NCBI GenBank assembly: GCA_903826865.1
Contig: CAIKGD010000088.1
Span: 1 to 39,419, forward strand
Direction: 5' to 3'
DNA from: an uncultured Verrucomicrobiota bacterium
GTDB lineage: Bacteria; Verrucomicrobiota; Kiritimatiellia; Kiritimatiellales; Tichowtungiaceae
DNA: 39,419 nt
Positions 15,783 to 25,055 of this stretch are shown in pieces (within the stretch, counting starts at the first letter, position 1; each line of letters starts with the position of its first letter). The notes under the pieces are model-generated. The model did not search any database. It worked only from the letters and a program-made list of their open reading frames with translations, and had not been told where the DNA came from. Both the position numbers and the translations under genes were made by a program.

Positions 15783-17312
15783 CTATTGACAATCTGCTGG
15801 TTCCATTGCTGGAGAACTGCCTCTCCTTGTTCTTTTTATTTTTTTGCCTTTGCCGGCATCGTCAGGAGTCCACCGCTTGTTGTTGCCATGGGTTCCCTTT
15901 GACATCGGATCAGGCATCGAGTCAAGCCAGACATCAAACGCCTTACGCAAATCCGCCAGTTTTTCGGGATACTTCAGCGCCAAATCGTTTTTTTCGGAAG
16001 GATCCTCTGCCAGGTTAAAGAGTTTTACATCGTCTCTGTTGCCAAGCATTTTCCAATTTCCGATCCGCGCCGACCACCAGCCCCCTTCGGATCCATCCGT
16101 CCAGAACAGCCGGTCGTGCAGGGTTGCAACCTTGCCGTCGATCAGCGGCAGAAGACTTTTACCGTCCAGCGGCTTGTCGGCAGGCATTGGCAGATTGAGC
16201 ACATCCAGCAGTGTCGGCAGAATATCCATCGAGATTACCGGTACATCAATGACTTGTCCGGCTTTGAAACGTCCGGGCCAGGAAACGAAAAAGGGCGTGC
16301 GTACGCCTCCCTCCCAGTTCTGGTGCTTGTTGCCATGCAGGGGTTGATTGAATTGTCCGGGATCAAAAGGACCGCCGTTATCGGTCAGAAAAAAGATCAG
16401 GGTGTTATCAGCAATGCCTTCTTTTTGCAGGGTGTCCAGCACCCGTCCCACTCCGCGATCCAGATGTTCAAGCATCGCCAGATACGTGCGAATCGGTCCT
16501 TTAACGTCATCCTGATACTTGGGATCAAAAGCTTTTGCGTTTTTATATTTCCGGGAAGTCTCCTCCGGCGCTTCGATGGGCGCATGGACGGCATTGTAGG
16601 CTAGGTAACAGAAAAAAGGTTCCGTTTTATGCTTCCGGATAAAAGCAACGGCTTCGTCGGTCAGGATATCTGTCAGATACCCTTTTTCATTTTGAAGCGC
16701 CTCCAGACCGCGATAAATGGATCCGCCAAATTTTTCACCGGAATCGGGATCAAAATTAAAATAATCGTGTCCACCCCGTCCCAGAAAACCGTAAAATTCG
16801 TCAAACCCGCGTTTTAAAGGGCTTTTTTCGATTTCGGTTCCCAAATGCCATTTCCCGAAAGCTCCGGACACATATCCGGCCGGTTTCAGGAAGAAAGGGA
16901 TGATGTGGTTGTCCAGCGACATACCGGTTCCGCCTTCTCCGGCGGTGTACACCTGTGCGCGCTGAGGATAGCGTCCGGTCAGCAGGGCGGCACGAGAAGG
17001 CGAACAGACGTTCGCGGCGATATAGGCTTGGCGGAAGTCAATGCCGTTTCTGGCGATCGAGTCGATGTTCGGAGTCGATACGGCTGACGGATGAAACGGG
17101 TTGAGGCTGACAGCCGCATAACCCTGATCATCCGTGAGAATGATCAGAATGTTCGGCTTACCAACCGGAACAGCGTTTGCACATAGAGCCGCAGAACCGG
17201 CTTGCGCCATCAAAACCGTAAGCGAAAAACCGCCGGATCTATGACGTTTTTTCATTTTGTCAGCACTGTGTCTCAGTCGTAACAATACAGTTGCACCGCA
17301 ATTTTTCATCAT
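15783..17312 (-). CDS. Secreted sulfatase, formylglycine type
   Basis: A second sulfatase, 509 residues. NILIILTDDQGYA supplies the metal-binding Asp pair (61-62), CSPSRAALLTGRYPQR contains the C-x-P-S-R motif (Cys103), and FGKWHLGTE, NAVHAPIEAP, FLTDNGGPFD and GNKHQNWEGGVRTPF follow. A basic n-region and hydrophobic core end near LCANA. If the ATG at 17312 is used the n-region is unusually long, so ATG 17255 (MKKRHRSGG) is a credible alternative. The 17312 start overlaps the lolC stop by 4 nt (ATGA). The C-terminal end is lysine/arginine rich. It differs clearly from its neighbour, so the pair is not a recent duplication. Confidence 0.92.
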   Translation of the reverse strand: MMKNCGATVLLRLRHSADKMKKRHRSGGFSLTVLMAQAGSAALCANAVPVGKPNILIILTDDQGYAAVSLNPFHPSAVSTPNIDSIARNGIDFRQAYIAANVCSPSRAALLTGRYPQRAQVYTAGEGGTGMSLDNHIIPFFLKPAGYVSGAFGKWHLGTEIEKSPLKRGFDEFYGFLGRGGHDYFNFDPDSGEKFGGSIYRGLEALQNEKGYLTDILTDEAVAFIRKHKTEPFFCYLAYNAVHAPIEAPEETSRKYKNAKAFDPKYQDDVKGPIRTYLAMLEHLDRGVGRVLDTLQKEGIADNTLIFFLTDNGGPFDPGQFNQPLHGNKHQNWEGGVRTPFFVSWPGRFKAGQVIDVPVISMDILPTLLDVLNLPMPADKPLDGKSLLPLIDGKVATLHDRLFWTDGSEGGWWSARIGNWKMLGNRDDVKLFNLAEDPSEKNDLALKYPEKLADLRKAFDVWLDSMPDPMSKGTHGNNKRWTPDDAGKGKKIKRTRRGSSPAMEPADCQ

Positions 17313-18538
17313 TCATTTCTTAATGCTTCGACGGGTTCGAGATGGGCGGCGCGCCAGGCGGGAATAAGGCCGGCGAGTGTGCAGATGACCAAAACAGTGG
17401 CGCAGACGGTGACGACATCACTGGTGGTGGTGTGCGACGGAATCTGACTGAGCTGGTAAAGCTCCTTCGGGAGCAGATCTACGCGGAACTGCGAGGAGAT
17501 GAAGTTGAGCAGTTCATTGCGGTATTTCAGCGCCAGCAGACCAAGGCCCAACCCCATTCCGGTGCCGATCACGCCCTGCACCGCGCCGATCCAGAGAAAA
17601 ATACCCATGATGCGGCGGCTGGAAAAACCGAGCGCTTTTAAAAGTCCGATTTCATGCGTCTTCTGCACCGTCAGTGTAATCAGCGTATTGGTGATCCCGA
17701 ACGCTGCAACGATGGTGATGAAGATCAGCAGAAAAAACATCATGTTCTTTTCGGTCTGCAGCGCCGTGAAAAGCTGGCGGTTCAGATCGATCCATGTGCG
17801 CGCCTCAAAAAACTGTCCGAGCGCGGCCTGAATATCCCGGGCGACGCGCGGTGCGGACATCGGATCGGCGGTCATCACCTGAATACTGTGAACGCCCTGC
17901 TCCACGTTATAAATGGAACGCGCGGTTTCGAGCGAGGTCAGCACATAGCCCGCATCAATTTCATACATGCCGACTTCAAAAATGCCGCTGACGGTCAGCT
18001 CTTCAGGCAGGCGCAGTTCGTCCTGCGAAACAAAGTTCTGCGGCGAATAGACCACCAGCTTATCGCCCAGTTGCAACCCCATACGCAGTGCCAGATCGCG
18101 GCCGACCACAATCTGTCCGTAGCCGACCGAAAACTGTCCTTCGACCATGTGATGCGGCAGCTGACTGACCGTTTCTTCCAGTCCGGGATCAATACCCCGC
18201 AATTGGGCGGGCTGCGCATTGCCGCCCACCTGAATAAAAACCATCCCTTCTAAATTGGGTGCCGCGCCGGTAATGCCGTCCACTTTTTTGAGCGCGGCCA
18301 GCAGCTTCTCGGGCTGGCGCACAATACCGCCGTATTCGCTCACTTTGACATGCGCGTTAAAACTGAGAATCCGTTCGCGCCATGTTTCGTCAAAACCGGT
18401 CATGACCGAAAGGACGACAATAAGCACGGCCACGCCGAGGGTAACACCCAGAAGCGAAAGCAGCGTGACGACCGAAAGAAACGACCGCTTGGGCTTCAGA
18501 TACTTAAATGCCAGAAATAACGAAAAGGACTGTTTCAT
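17309..18538 (-). CDS. lolC: Lipoprotein-releasing ABC transporter permease, LolC/LolE type
   Basis: A 409-residue inner-membrane permease with the LolC/E layout: N-terminal FLAFKYLKPKRSFLSVVTLLSLLGVTLGVAVLIVVLSVMTGFD (first span with the conserved early segment), a large periplasmic MacB-PCD-like domain (about residues 45-260), and three C-terminal spans of the FtsX domain (NMMFFLLIFITIVAAFGITNTLITLT, then KTHEIGLLKALGFSSRRIMGIFLWIGAVQGVIGTG, and a final span near VVTVCATVLVICTLAG). It ends with PAWRAAHLEPVEALRNE, typical of the family. LolC and LolE cannot be separated here. A TTTCCA/TGGAAA dyad lies upstream. Confidence 0.93.
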   Translation of the reverse strand: MKQSFSLFLAFKYLKPKRSFLSVVTLLSLLGVTLGVAVLIVVLSVMTGFDETWRERILSFNAHVKVSEYGGIVRQPEKLLAALKKVDGITGAAPNLEGMVFIQVGGNAQPAQLRGIDPGLEETVSQLPHHMVEGQFSVGYGQIVVGRDLALRMGLQLGDKLVVYSPQNFVSQDELRLPEELTVSGIFEVGMYEIDAGYVLTSLETARSIYNVEQGVHSIQVMTADPMSAPRVARDIQAALGQFFEARTWIDLNRQLFTALQTEKNMMFFLLIFITIVAAFGITNTLITLTVQKTHEIGLLKALGFSSRRIMGIFLWIGAVQGVIGTGMGLGLGLLALKYRNELLNFISSQFRVDLLPKELYQLSQIPSHTTTSDVVTVCATVLVICTLAGLIPAWRAAHLEPVEALRNE

Positions 18539-18579
18539 GAATGGGGCGCATCATACGCAGGTGAACGCTGAAAGCAAAG

Positions 18580-18596
18580 TTTCCAATGGCTGGAAA
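18580..18596. repeat. TTTCCA-TGGAAA dyad upstream of lolC
   Basis: TTTCCAATGGCTGGAAA, related to the dyads at 9395-9503, 26632-26650 and 34231-34245. It lies about 40 nt before the lolC start and after the tRNA gene in transcription order. Confidence 0.6.
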
Positions 18597-18653
18597 ATGC
18601 GGCTCGAAAAACAGCGAAGAGCCCCCGTCTTTGAGGAAGAGCCGAATTTTAGA

Positions 18654-18730
18654 TGGTGCACCCGACAAGAGTCGAACTTGTAACCCTCAGATTCGTAGTC
18701 TGATGCTCTATCCAATTGAGCTACGGGTGC
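18654..18730 (-). tRNA. tRNA-Arg, anticodon ACG
   Basis: On the minus strand the acceptor arms GCACCCG (18730-18724) and CGGGTGC pair perfectly. The D arm begins TAGCTCAATTGGATAGAGC, the anticodon stem TCAGA/TCTGA encloses CTACGAA (anticodon ACG, read as ICG), and the T arm contains GTTCGACTC. The discriminator A and an encoded CCA (18656-18654) follow. It lies between metK and lolC and is transcribed in the same direction. Confidence 0.97.
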
Positions 18731-18788
18731 AACAAAGAGGCGCAGAATGTACTGTCTGGTCTCCGGCGAATCAACCGCAAAAACCAAA

Positions 18789-19973
18789 CTATTTCGCAGC
18801 GGCTTTGAGCGCCTCGATTTTGTCCGTTTTTTCCCATGGGAACTGCGGGCGGCCGAAATGTCCGTAGGCGGCGGTATCGCGATAACACCAGCCTTTTGGA
18901 CTGAGTAGACTCAGCTCTTTGATGAGCGAGGCCGGACGGAAGTCGAAAATTTTTCCGGCGGAAACAATCGCTTCGAGCCGGTTGTCTTCCAGTTTTCCGG
19001 TGCCGTAGGTGTCAACATTGATGCTGAGCGGCTTGGCGACGCCGATGGCATAGGCCACCTGCACTTCGCACTTTCTGGCGAGTCCGGCAGCGACGATATT
19101 TTTGGCAACGTAACGCGCATAATAGGCCGCCGAACGGTCTACTTTGGACGGATCCTTGCCGGAAAACGCTCCGCCGCCATGACTGCCGACGCCGCCGTAG
19201 GTGTCAACGATGATCTTGCGTCCGGTGAGACCGGCATCGCCGTGAGGGCCGCCAATAACGAATTTGCCGGTCGGGTTGACAAAGTATTCGACATCGCCTT
19301 TGAGCAGGCCGGTCGGACTCAGCACCTGCTGCACAACTTCAACCAGATCTTTACGGATTTTTTCGAGCGGAACATCAGCCGTCTGATGGGAGATAACCAC
19401 GGATGTGATGCTGTGCGGCTGGCCTTTCACATATTTGATCGACACCTGGGATTTGGCGTCGGGCCGCAGATACGGAATAGTACCGCTTTTCCGGATTTTC
19501 TGCAGTTCGTCGAGCAGCAAGTGGCTGTAGTAAACCGGGGCCGGCATCAGTGCTTTGGTTTCGTCGGAGGCATAGCCGAACATCATGCCCTGGTCGCCGG
19601 CACCCTGCTCCAGAAAGAGTCCGCGGCCTTCGTCCACACCCTGTGCGATGTCGGGAGACTGTCCGTGCAGACGGCAGATATATTCGAAAGTATCAGCGCA
19701 GAACTCGAGCTCGGCACGGTCGTAACCGATTTCACGAACCACTTTGCGGGCAATCGCTTCCGGCTTTATTTTATCCCAGCCGGAACAGGTTATTTCGCCG
19801 GCATTGACGACTAGATTGGTGCTGACCAGTGTCTCGCAGGCGACGCGGCTCCGGGCGTCCTGCGCAAGGCAGGCGTCAAGAATGGCATCGGAAATCTGAT
19901 CGCACACTTTATCGGGATGGCCTTCGGAGACCGATTCGGAAGTGAAAACATGATCGACATTGATTTTGCTCAT
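18789..19973 (-). CDS. metK: S-adenosylmethionine synthase
   Basis: Makes SAM from methionine and [29 protein letters not shown] is the N-terminal catalytic signature, [12 protein letters not shown] the hexapeptide motif and [19 protein letters not shown] the phosphate-binding motif. The 394 residues are normal. GAGGAA precedes the ATG by a short spacer on the minus strand. Downstream lies the tRNA-Arg gene, and 65 nt upstream ends ptsI. No SAM riboswitch is apparent in the 65-nt gap, which contains only a small CAATTC/GAATTG hairpin. Confidence 0.98.
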   Translation of the reverse strand: MSKINVDHVFTSESVSEGHPDKVCDQISDAILDACLAQDARSRVACETLVSTNLVVNAGEITCSGWDKIKPEAIARKVVREIGYDRAELEFCADTFEYICRLHGQSPDIAQGVDEGRGLFLEQGAGDQGMMFGYASDETKALMPAPVYYSHLLLDELQKIRKSGTIPYLRPDAKSQVSIKYVKGQPHSITSVVISHQTADVPLEKIRKDLVEVVQQVLSPTGLLKGDVEYFVNPTGKFVIGGPHGDAGLTGRKIIVDTYGGVGSHGGGAFSGKDPSKVDRSAAYYARYVAKNIVAAGLARKCEVQVAYAIGVAKPLSINVDTYGTGKLEDNRLEAIVSAGKIFDFRPASLIKELSLLSPKGWCYRDTAAYGHFGRPQFPWEKTDKIEALKAAAK

Positions 19974-20038
19974 AGCGCGGGTTCCTCTCTATCAATTCGT
20001 TTATCCGGATTGATGAATTGCGATCTAATTTACCCGCT

Positions 20039-21820
20039 TCAGCTGATCAACTCAAGAATTTCCGGCGACGTTTTTGCCAGTAATTCACGGCACCGGACAA
20101 GGATGTCTTCAGCGGTACGGATTCCCATTGCACGTTCAGCCAGCTCCTTGCACTCCGAATAGTGCAGATTGCGAATAACTTCTTTAATCATGGGTGCGGA
20201 TGGCGGGCTGATGCTGAGCTCATCCACGCCCAGCCCGATGAGCAGCGGAACCAGTTCCGGCGTGGCGGCCATCTGTCCGCAAACCGCGACGGGAATACGG
20301 CGGGCGTGCCCCGCCAGCACGACCTGCCGGATGAGTTTAAGAATCGAAATATGGGTCGGTTTGTACAGGTGATTCACATTTTCATTCACCCGGTCCACCG
20401 CCAGTGTGTACTGGATCAGATCGTTGGTGCCGATACTGAAAAAATCGACATGCGGCGCAATGAGCTCGGCCGTGAGCGCGGCAGAAGGTATTTCGATCAT
20501 GACGCCGACGGGCAGTTTTTCCGCGCAGGGCAGTCCCTCTTTTTTCAGTTCCTGCCGGCATTCTTCAAGAATCTGATTGGCTTCAAGCACTTCGCTCAGA
20601 CAGCTGATCATCGGGTACATCATTGAAATGTTGCGGCCGGCGGCGGCGCGCAAAACGGCGCGCAGCTGCACTTTAAAAAATCCGGGATTGGCCAGGCAGA
20701 AACGGATAGCGCGCAGGCCGAGAAACGGATTGATCTCCGGTGCCATTTTCACAGCGGATGAAAATTTATCCCCGCCGAGATCGAGGGTGCGGATCACCAC
20801 GTTGTCAGGCGCACACCGGTCGGCCGCTTCGCTGTAGACACGGGTCTGCTCCTCTTCGTCAGGCAGGGTCGCATCATCCAGAAAGAGAAACTCGGTTCGT
20901 AAAAGGCCGATTCCTTTAGCGCCGTATTTTCCGATGCCTGGAATTTCAGCAGGCAGTTCGATGTTCGCTGCGATCGGCACATAATAACCGTCTTTGGTTT
21001 CGGGCGGCTTGTCCTTCAGGGTTTCAAGTTCGCAGAGGAATGTTTTCTGGTTTTCGGCCTTTTGCGCATAGACCAGGAGACGCTCGGACGCGGGGCGAAT
21101 CACAACCAGCCCTTTGCCGCCGTCAACCAGCACGGTCTCGCCGGAGTTGACCCGTGCGCTGATGTCGTGCAGTCCGACCACCGCGGGCACTTCGAGCGCA
21201 CGGGCCATAATCGCCGTGTGCGAGGTGGCACTTCCGATATCCGCAATCAGCGCCTGCACAATCCGGCGGTCCACCCCGGCGGTATCGGAAGGGGAAAAGT
21301 CGTGCGCAACAGCAATGCAGGGGCGCTCAAGCTGATCCATACGATCCATCCGTTCGCCGGCAAGGTTTTTGACGATGCGGCGGGTGACATCGCGCACATC
21401 GGCGGCACGTTCACGCAGATAGTCGTCTTCGACCCGGCTGAGCATTTCGATGTAACGCCCGGCAACCTCGTTAAGAACAACTTCCACATTCTGTTTTTTT
21501 TCGCGCAGGTTGCGGATTACTTCTTCGACAAAATAGCGATCATCCACGACGAGCAGGTGGGCATCAAAAATACTGGCATGGGCTTCACCAAGCGCATCGG
21601 CGACCTTGCGCTGGATTCCCGAGATCTGGTGCCGGGTTTTGATGAGCGCTTCTTCGAAGCGGGCGATTTCCAGCGGCACATCCCGGTCACTGATAACACG
21701 TGCAGAAACCGCCGCACCCTCCTGCACGAACACCACGGCGTCGCCCACCGCCACACCGGGCGACACCCCGATTCCCTGCAATACCAGTTCGCCGGCGGGG
21801 TCTGTGGTTATGGAAGACAC
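20039..21820 (-). CDS. ptsI: Phosphoenolpyruvate-protein phosphotransferase (PTS Enzyme I)
   Basis: Transfers phosphate from PEP to HPr. The 593 residues include LQGIGVSPGVAVGDAVV at the N-terminus, the phospho-histidine loop DIGSATSHTAIMARA (His201), KGIGLLRTEFLFLD, the PEP-site DFFSIGTNDLIQYTLAVDR and VCGQMAATPELVPLLIG with the conserved Cys near the C-terminus. ptsH ends 2 nt before its start. No EIIA/B/C component is in the window, so this EI may serve a regulatory rather than a sugar-transport PTS. Confidence 0.96.
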   Translation of the reverse strand: MSSITTDPAGELVLQGIGVSPGVAVGDAVVFVQEGAAVSARVISDRDVPLEIARFEEALIKTRHQISGIQRKVADALGEAHASIFDAHLLVVDDRYFVEEVIRNLREKKQNVEVVLNEVAGRYIEMLSRVEDDYLRERAADVRDVTRRIVKNLAGERMDRMDQLERPCIAVAHDFSPSDTAGVDRRIVQALIADIGSATSHTAIMARALEVPAVVGLHDISARVNSGETVLVDGGKGLVVIRPASERLLVYAQKAENQKTFLCELETLKDKPPETKDGYYVPIAANIELPAEIPGIGKYGAKGIGLLRTEFLFLDDATLPDEEEQTRVYSEAADRCAPDNVVIRTLDLGGDKFSSAVKMAPEINPFLGLRAIRFCLANPGFFKVQLRAVLRAAAGRNISMMYPMISCLSEVLEANQILEECRQELKKEGLPCAEKLPVGVMIEIPSAALTAELIAPHVDFFSIGTNDLIQYTLAVDRVNENVNHLYKPTHISILKLIRQVVLAGHARRIPVAVCGQMAATPELVPLLIGLGVDELSISPPSAPMIKEVIRNLHYSECKELAERAMGIRTAEDILVRCRELLAKTSPEILELIS

Positions 21821-21822
21821 AG

Positions 21823-22107
21823 TTACTCCTCGAAGAATTTGTTTTCAAAGAGTGCGGAAATTTCGAGCAGCGCCGCTTCGGCATCCTCACCGACCGCGCG
21901 CACCACCAGCCGGGATCCCTGATGCCCTTCAATCGTGAGAAGTCCCATGATGCTCTTGGCGGAAACCTCGGCCCCTTTCCGCCCGATAAAAATATCGCAG
22001 GAGAATCTGCCGGCCGCTTTGACCAGCAACGCGGCGGGCCGCGCATGAATGCCGTATTTGTTCAGCACCTCAAACTCACGCACGATATTCCGTTTTTCAG
22101 TCATCAT
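21823..22107 (-). CDS. ptsH: Phosphocarrier protein HPr
   Basis: The 94-residue phosphocarrier has both regulatory sites. KYGIHARPAALLV contains the EI-phosphorylated histidine (His21), and AKSIMGLLTIEG contains the HprK-target serine (Ser52), with the same spacing as His15 and Ser46 of classical HPr. The stop is 2 nt from ptsI and the start overlaps hprK by 4 nt. Retention of the serine next to a kinase gene argues that the HPr(Ser) switch is functional. Confidence 0.95.
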   Translation of the reverse strand: MMTEKRNIVREFEVLNKYGIHARPAALLVKAAGRFSCDIFIGRKGAEVSAKSIMGLLTIEGHQGSRLVVRAVGEDAEAALLEISALFENKFFEE

Positions 22108-23039
22108 TTACCCGCCTTACGAAGAAAGGTTCCGATCACTTTTTCGTCCAGTTCTTTGGCCGCATCGTGGCCAAGCAGTTTGAGTTTATAGTTTAGTGCG
22201 GCCGCTTCAACAATATTTGCCATGTCGCGGCCGGGACTGACCGGCAGTTCATAGTATGGAAATTTAACTCCCAGTATTTCAATCGTACCGGGCTGAATGC
22301 CGGTGCGCTCTTCATCAGCATCGTTTTTGTAAGGATGCAGATTAATCACCAGATCGAGCGTGGCATCACGCCGGATGGCCGATACACCGAAAAGACTGGG
22401 TACGTGAACGATACCGACACCGCGAATCTCCATGTGATAGCGCGTCAGTTCGTGGGCAAAGGCCGTTACGCGTCCGCCGGTCCGCACCATCTCAGTTACA
22501 TCATCAGCCACCAGACTGTAACCCCGGCCGATCAGCGAAAGTGCGGTTTCGCTTTTGCCGATCCCCGCCTGTCCCTGCAGCAGCACGCCAATGCCCATAA
22601 TTTCGAGCATCGTGCCCTGAACGCGTTCGTGCGGTGCCGTCAGTTCTTCCAGGATCAAGGTGCACTCATTGATGAAATGACAGGTGATCATCGTGGTGCG
22701 GAACAGCGGTGTTTTATACTCTTCAGCCAGCGCCCGGATTTCCGGCAGCGGATTGCGGTTCCGGGAAATGATTACACCCGGAACATTTTTCTCGAACATC
22801 TCGCGCAGACGGGCCGCGCGATCTTCAGAGCTCAGGCTTTTAAGATAGGTAAATTCCGCCAGTCCGAATACCTGCAGACGCCGCTGGGCGAAATACTGAA
22901 AGAAACCGGTCAGGGCAAGCCCGGGCCGGTTGAGCGCTTTTTCCTCAATTTCCCGGTTCAGATGACCTTCGCCCCACAGCAGTTCGAGCGACAGGCGTTC
23001 CGCCCCGGTCTCCAGCAGATCTTTCAGTGTGATCGCCAC
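22104..23039 (-). CDS. hprK: HPr kinase/phosphorylase
   Basis: A 311-residue bifunctional kinase/phosphorylase of HPr Ser. The N-terminal domain (about 1-130) is followed by the catalytic domain, with Walker A GQAGIGKSETALSL at residues 155-168, VADDVTEMVR, and the HprK signature MEIRGVGIVHVPSLFGV. It is coupled to ptsH (4-nt ATGA overlap) and starts 4 nt after hpf. In Gram-negative bacteria HprK often accompanies regulatory PTS genes controlling envelope or carbon functions. The adjoining lptB and hpf give a context like the lptB-rpoN-hpf-pts clusters of proteobacteria, but without rpoN. Confidence 0.96.
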   Translation of the reverse strand: MAITLKDLLETGAERLSLELLWGEGHLNREIEEKALNRPGLALTGFFQYFAQRRLQVFGLAEFTYLKSLSSEDRAARLREMFEKNVPGVIISRNRNPLPEIRALAEEYKTPLFRTTMITCHFINECTLILEELTAPHERVQGTMLEIMGIGVLLQGQAGIGKSETALSLIGRGYSLVADDVTEMVRTGGRVTAFAHELTRYHMEIRGVGIVHVPSLFGVSAIRRDATLDLVINLHPYKNDADEERTGIQPGTIEILGVKFPYYELPVSPGRDMANIVEAAALNYKLKLLGHDAAKELDEKVIGTFLRKAGK

Positions 23040-23043
23040 AGCA

Positions 23044-23361
23044 TCAGATTCCTTTTAAGTGATCCGGGTGATGATGCTGATCCTGCACCTTCTGGCGCAG
23101 CTTGCGCAGCTGCCGCTCGGCTTTTTCAAGGGCTTCGTCAATGGAGGTGTACATGTTTTCAGAAGACGACTTGCCTTCCACATGAATATTTTTTCCCTGC
23201 ACCAGCACTTCAACGGTATGCAGAAGTTTCTGCAATTCCAGCACGATACGCACGTCTTCGACGCGCGGAAAATCAATCAGTGTCCGCTCCACTTTACCGT
23301 AGATATGCTCCCGGATTGAATCGGTTATCTCTACATGCCGTCCTGTGATGTGTACTTGCAT
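23044..23361 (-). CDS. hpf: Ribosome hibernation-promoting factor (short HPF/RaiA family)
   Basis: A 105-residue protein with the single RaiA/HPF domain: MQVHITGRHVEITDSIREHIYGKVERTL at the N-terminus, VEVLVQGKNIHVEGKSSSENMYTSIDEALEKAERQLRKLRQKV in the second half. It binds the 30S decoding region in resting cells. It lacks the C-terminal dimerisation domain of long HPF. It stands between lptB (18 nt upstream) and hprK (4 nt downstream). Confidence 0.94.
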   Translation of the reverse strand: MQVHITGRHVEITDSIREHIYGKVERTLIDFPRVEDVRIVLELQKLLHTVEVLVQGKNIHVEGKSSSENMYTSIDEALEKAERQLRKLRQKVQDQHHHPDHLKGI

Positions 23362-23379
23362 GAGCTATTCTCCTTTCGC

Positions 23380-24111
23380 TTACATACTGAACCGCGGACC
23401 CAGATAGAGTTCACGGCTCATTTCGTCGTTAACCAGAAATGAACTGGCTCCTTCACGAAGCACTTTGCCTTCGCACATCAGATAGGCGCGATCCACCACC
23501 GCCAGCGTTTCGCGCACATTGTGGTCGGTAACCAGCACGCCAAGCCCCTTCGCACGCAGATCTTTAATGATTTCCTGCACTTCATAAACCGCCAGCGGAT
23601 CGACGCCGCTGAACGGCTCATCAAGCAGGATCAGCGACGGATTCGTCACCAGAGCGCGGGTGATTTCCAGCCGGCGGCGCTCGCCGCCGGAAAGTGTGTA
23701 GGCCCGCTGTTTCGCCAGATGAGCAATCTTGAGTTCGTTCAGCAGAAATTCGAGCCGTTCGCGGCGTTCGCGGCCTGAAATCGGCATTGTTTCGAGAATG
23801 GCCATCACATTTTCCTGCACCGTGAGCTTACGGAAAATCGAAGGCTCCTGCGAAAGATAGCCCAGTCCCATGCGGGCCCGCTTGTACATCGGCACGCTGG
23901 AAACATTGCTGTCTTTGAAATAAACCGCACCTTCCGTCGGATGGATCAGGCCGACCACCATATAAAAAGTGGTGGTCTTGCCTGCGCCGTTCGGGCCGAG
24001 CAGGCCGACAATTTCACCCGGGCGCACATTAATATCCACCCCGTTGACCACTTTTTTACCGCGGTAGCTCTTGACCAGTTTTTCCGTCCGCATCAAATAG
24101 GTTTCGTCCAT
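23380..24111 (-). CDS. lptB: LPS export ABC transporter ATP-binding protein
   Basis: The 243-residue ATPase drives LPS extraction with LptFG. GLLGPNGAGKTTTFYMVVGL is Walker A, LGYLSQEPSIFRKLTVQENVMAILE the LptB-type Q-loop region, YTLSGGERRRLEITRAL the signature, LILLDEPFSGVDPLAVYEVQ Walker B, and LVTDHNVRETL the H-loop. LptB-specific features (YLSQEPSIFRKL, TDHNVRETL) are exact. It begins 1 nt after the end of the LptC/LptA-like gene. Confidence 0.97.
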   Translation of the reverse strand: MDETYLMRTEKLVKSYRGKKVVNGVDINVRPGEIVGLLGPNGAGKTTTFYMVVGLIHPTEGAVYFKDSNVSSVPMYKRARMGLGYLSQEPSIFRKLTVQENVMAILETMPISGRERRERLEFLLNELKIAHLAKQRAYTLSGGERRRLEITRALVTNPSLILLDEPFSGVDPLAVYEVQEIIKDLRAKGLGVLVTDHNVRETLAVVDRAYLMCEGKVLREGASSFLVNDEMSRELYLGPRFSM

Positions 24112-24112
24112 A

Positions 24113-25051
24113 TTATTTCCCGAAAAGGTCTGTTTTCATATCTTTGCCGGCATAGATCACCAGGCGGGCCCGCGGCTCGCACACCATACGTCCGCTGGAA
24201 CGCCAATAACGCACCTTGTCGCCGAACAGTGTATTTTTTCCGTCCTTGAAACTCGGGTTGTCTTCCAGCACAAACTCATCGGTCGTAACGTCATAAACGG
24301 CTTTCCCGGCATTTGCTTCCCGGCCTTCGCTCAGAATTTTAACGTTGGTCAGCGCCTCAATCCAGTTAATTTCATTATTTTCCCCGAACCGCACCTCCAG
24401 CGAACCGCTGTCCAGCACCATTTTCGGATCCTGAACATGCACATTCTGTTCGAACCGCACGGTTTTGGCTTTGTATTGAAAGAAAAGTTCTTTGGAGGTG
24501 ATAACCGTCACCGCGTTTGTTCCGCGATCGCCTTTCGGCAGCAGATCACCTTTCAGCAGCCCGCCGCTTTTCACTTTCGGCAGATTGTTTGTTTCGCGAC
24601 CGTCTTTCAGCGGCGCATCACTTTTCGCCTGCTGTATAATATTTTCAAGAGTCACATGGCTGTTGTTTAAAATCCGCACGTTACTTTCGCCCGGCTTCAG
24701 CAGAAACCCCTGCCCGCGCACATGCACCCGGTCCATATCGGCAGTCATCGGCGCATCCGAATGGGTCACGCGTGTTTTCTGATCATAAAAACAGTACGGC
24801 GAAGTGACCTCCATGGCTGTTTTACCGTCCTTATAAAACTCGACGCGCAGTCCGGTAATTTTAACTTCGTCGCCCTCGGCCCCTTCGGCACGCTCGCCAA
24901 ACAGCTGAGAAGTCATCACACCCTGAGCATCATATTCCGGCACACGGAACGCCGAAATTTCCAGCCCTTTCATCTGCGCCTGCGCAACGGAGGCCAGCAG
25001 AACCAGCAGTATACGGGCTGCATTTTCCCGGTTTTTTCGGTTTATTTTCAT
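24113..25051 (-). CDS. LptC/LptA (OstA)-like protein, larger copy
   Basis: A 312-residue exported protein with an N-terminal signal segment (ARILLVLLASVAQAQ). Residues about 28-130 (GLEISAFRVPEYDAQGVMTSQLFGERAE... VEFYKDGKTAMEVTSPYCFYDQKTR) look like an LptC-type beta-jellyroll that describes LPS transport to the outer membrane. Residues about 185-310 (TSKELFFQYKAKTVRFEQNVHVQDPKM... NAGKAVYDVTTDEFVLEDNPSFKDGKNTLFGDKVRYW) resemble LptA/OstA. It may therefore combine both periplasmic bridge roles. It sits directly upstream of lptB and downstream of a shorter paralogue, in the expected Lpt operon position. Confidence 0.8.
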   Translation of the reverse strand: MKINRKNRENAARILLVLLASVAQAQMKGLEISAFRVPEYDAQGVMTSQLFGERAEGAEGDEVKITGLRVEFYKDGKTAMEVTSPYCFYDQKTRVTHSDAPMTADMDRVHVRGQGFLLKPGESNVRILNNSHVTLENIIQQAKSDAPLKDGRETNNLPKVKSGGLLKGDLLPKGDRGTNAVTVITSKELFFQYKAKTVRFEQNVHVQDPKMVLDSGSLEVRFGENNEINWIEALTNVKILSEGREANAGKAVYDVTTDEFVLEDNPSFKDGKNTLFGDKVRYWRSSGRMVCEPRARLVIYAGKDMKTDLFGK

Positions 25052-25055
25052 AAAA

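Noticed and set aside
18541-18660. Second tRNA or small RNA next to tRNA-Arg
   Set aside because: No second cloverleaf or conserved structure could be made out.
19974-20038. SAM riboswitch or terminator before metK
   Set aside because: The 65-nt gap has only a small CAATTC/GAATTG stem and no riboswitch core; too short for known SAM riboswitch classes.
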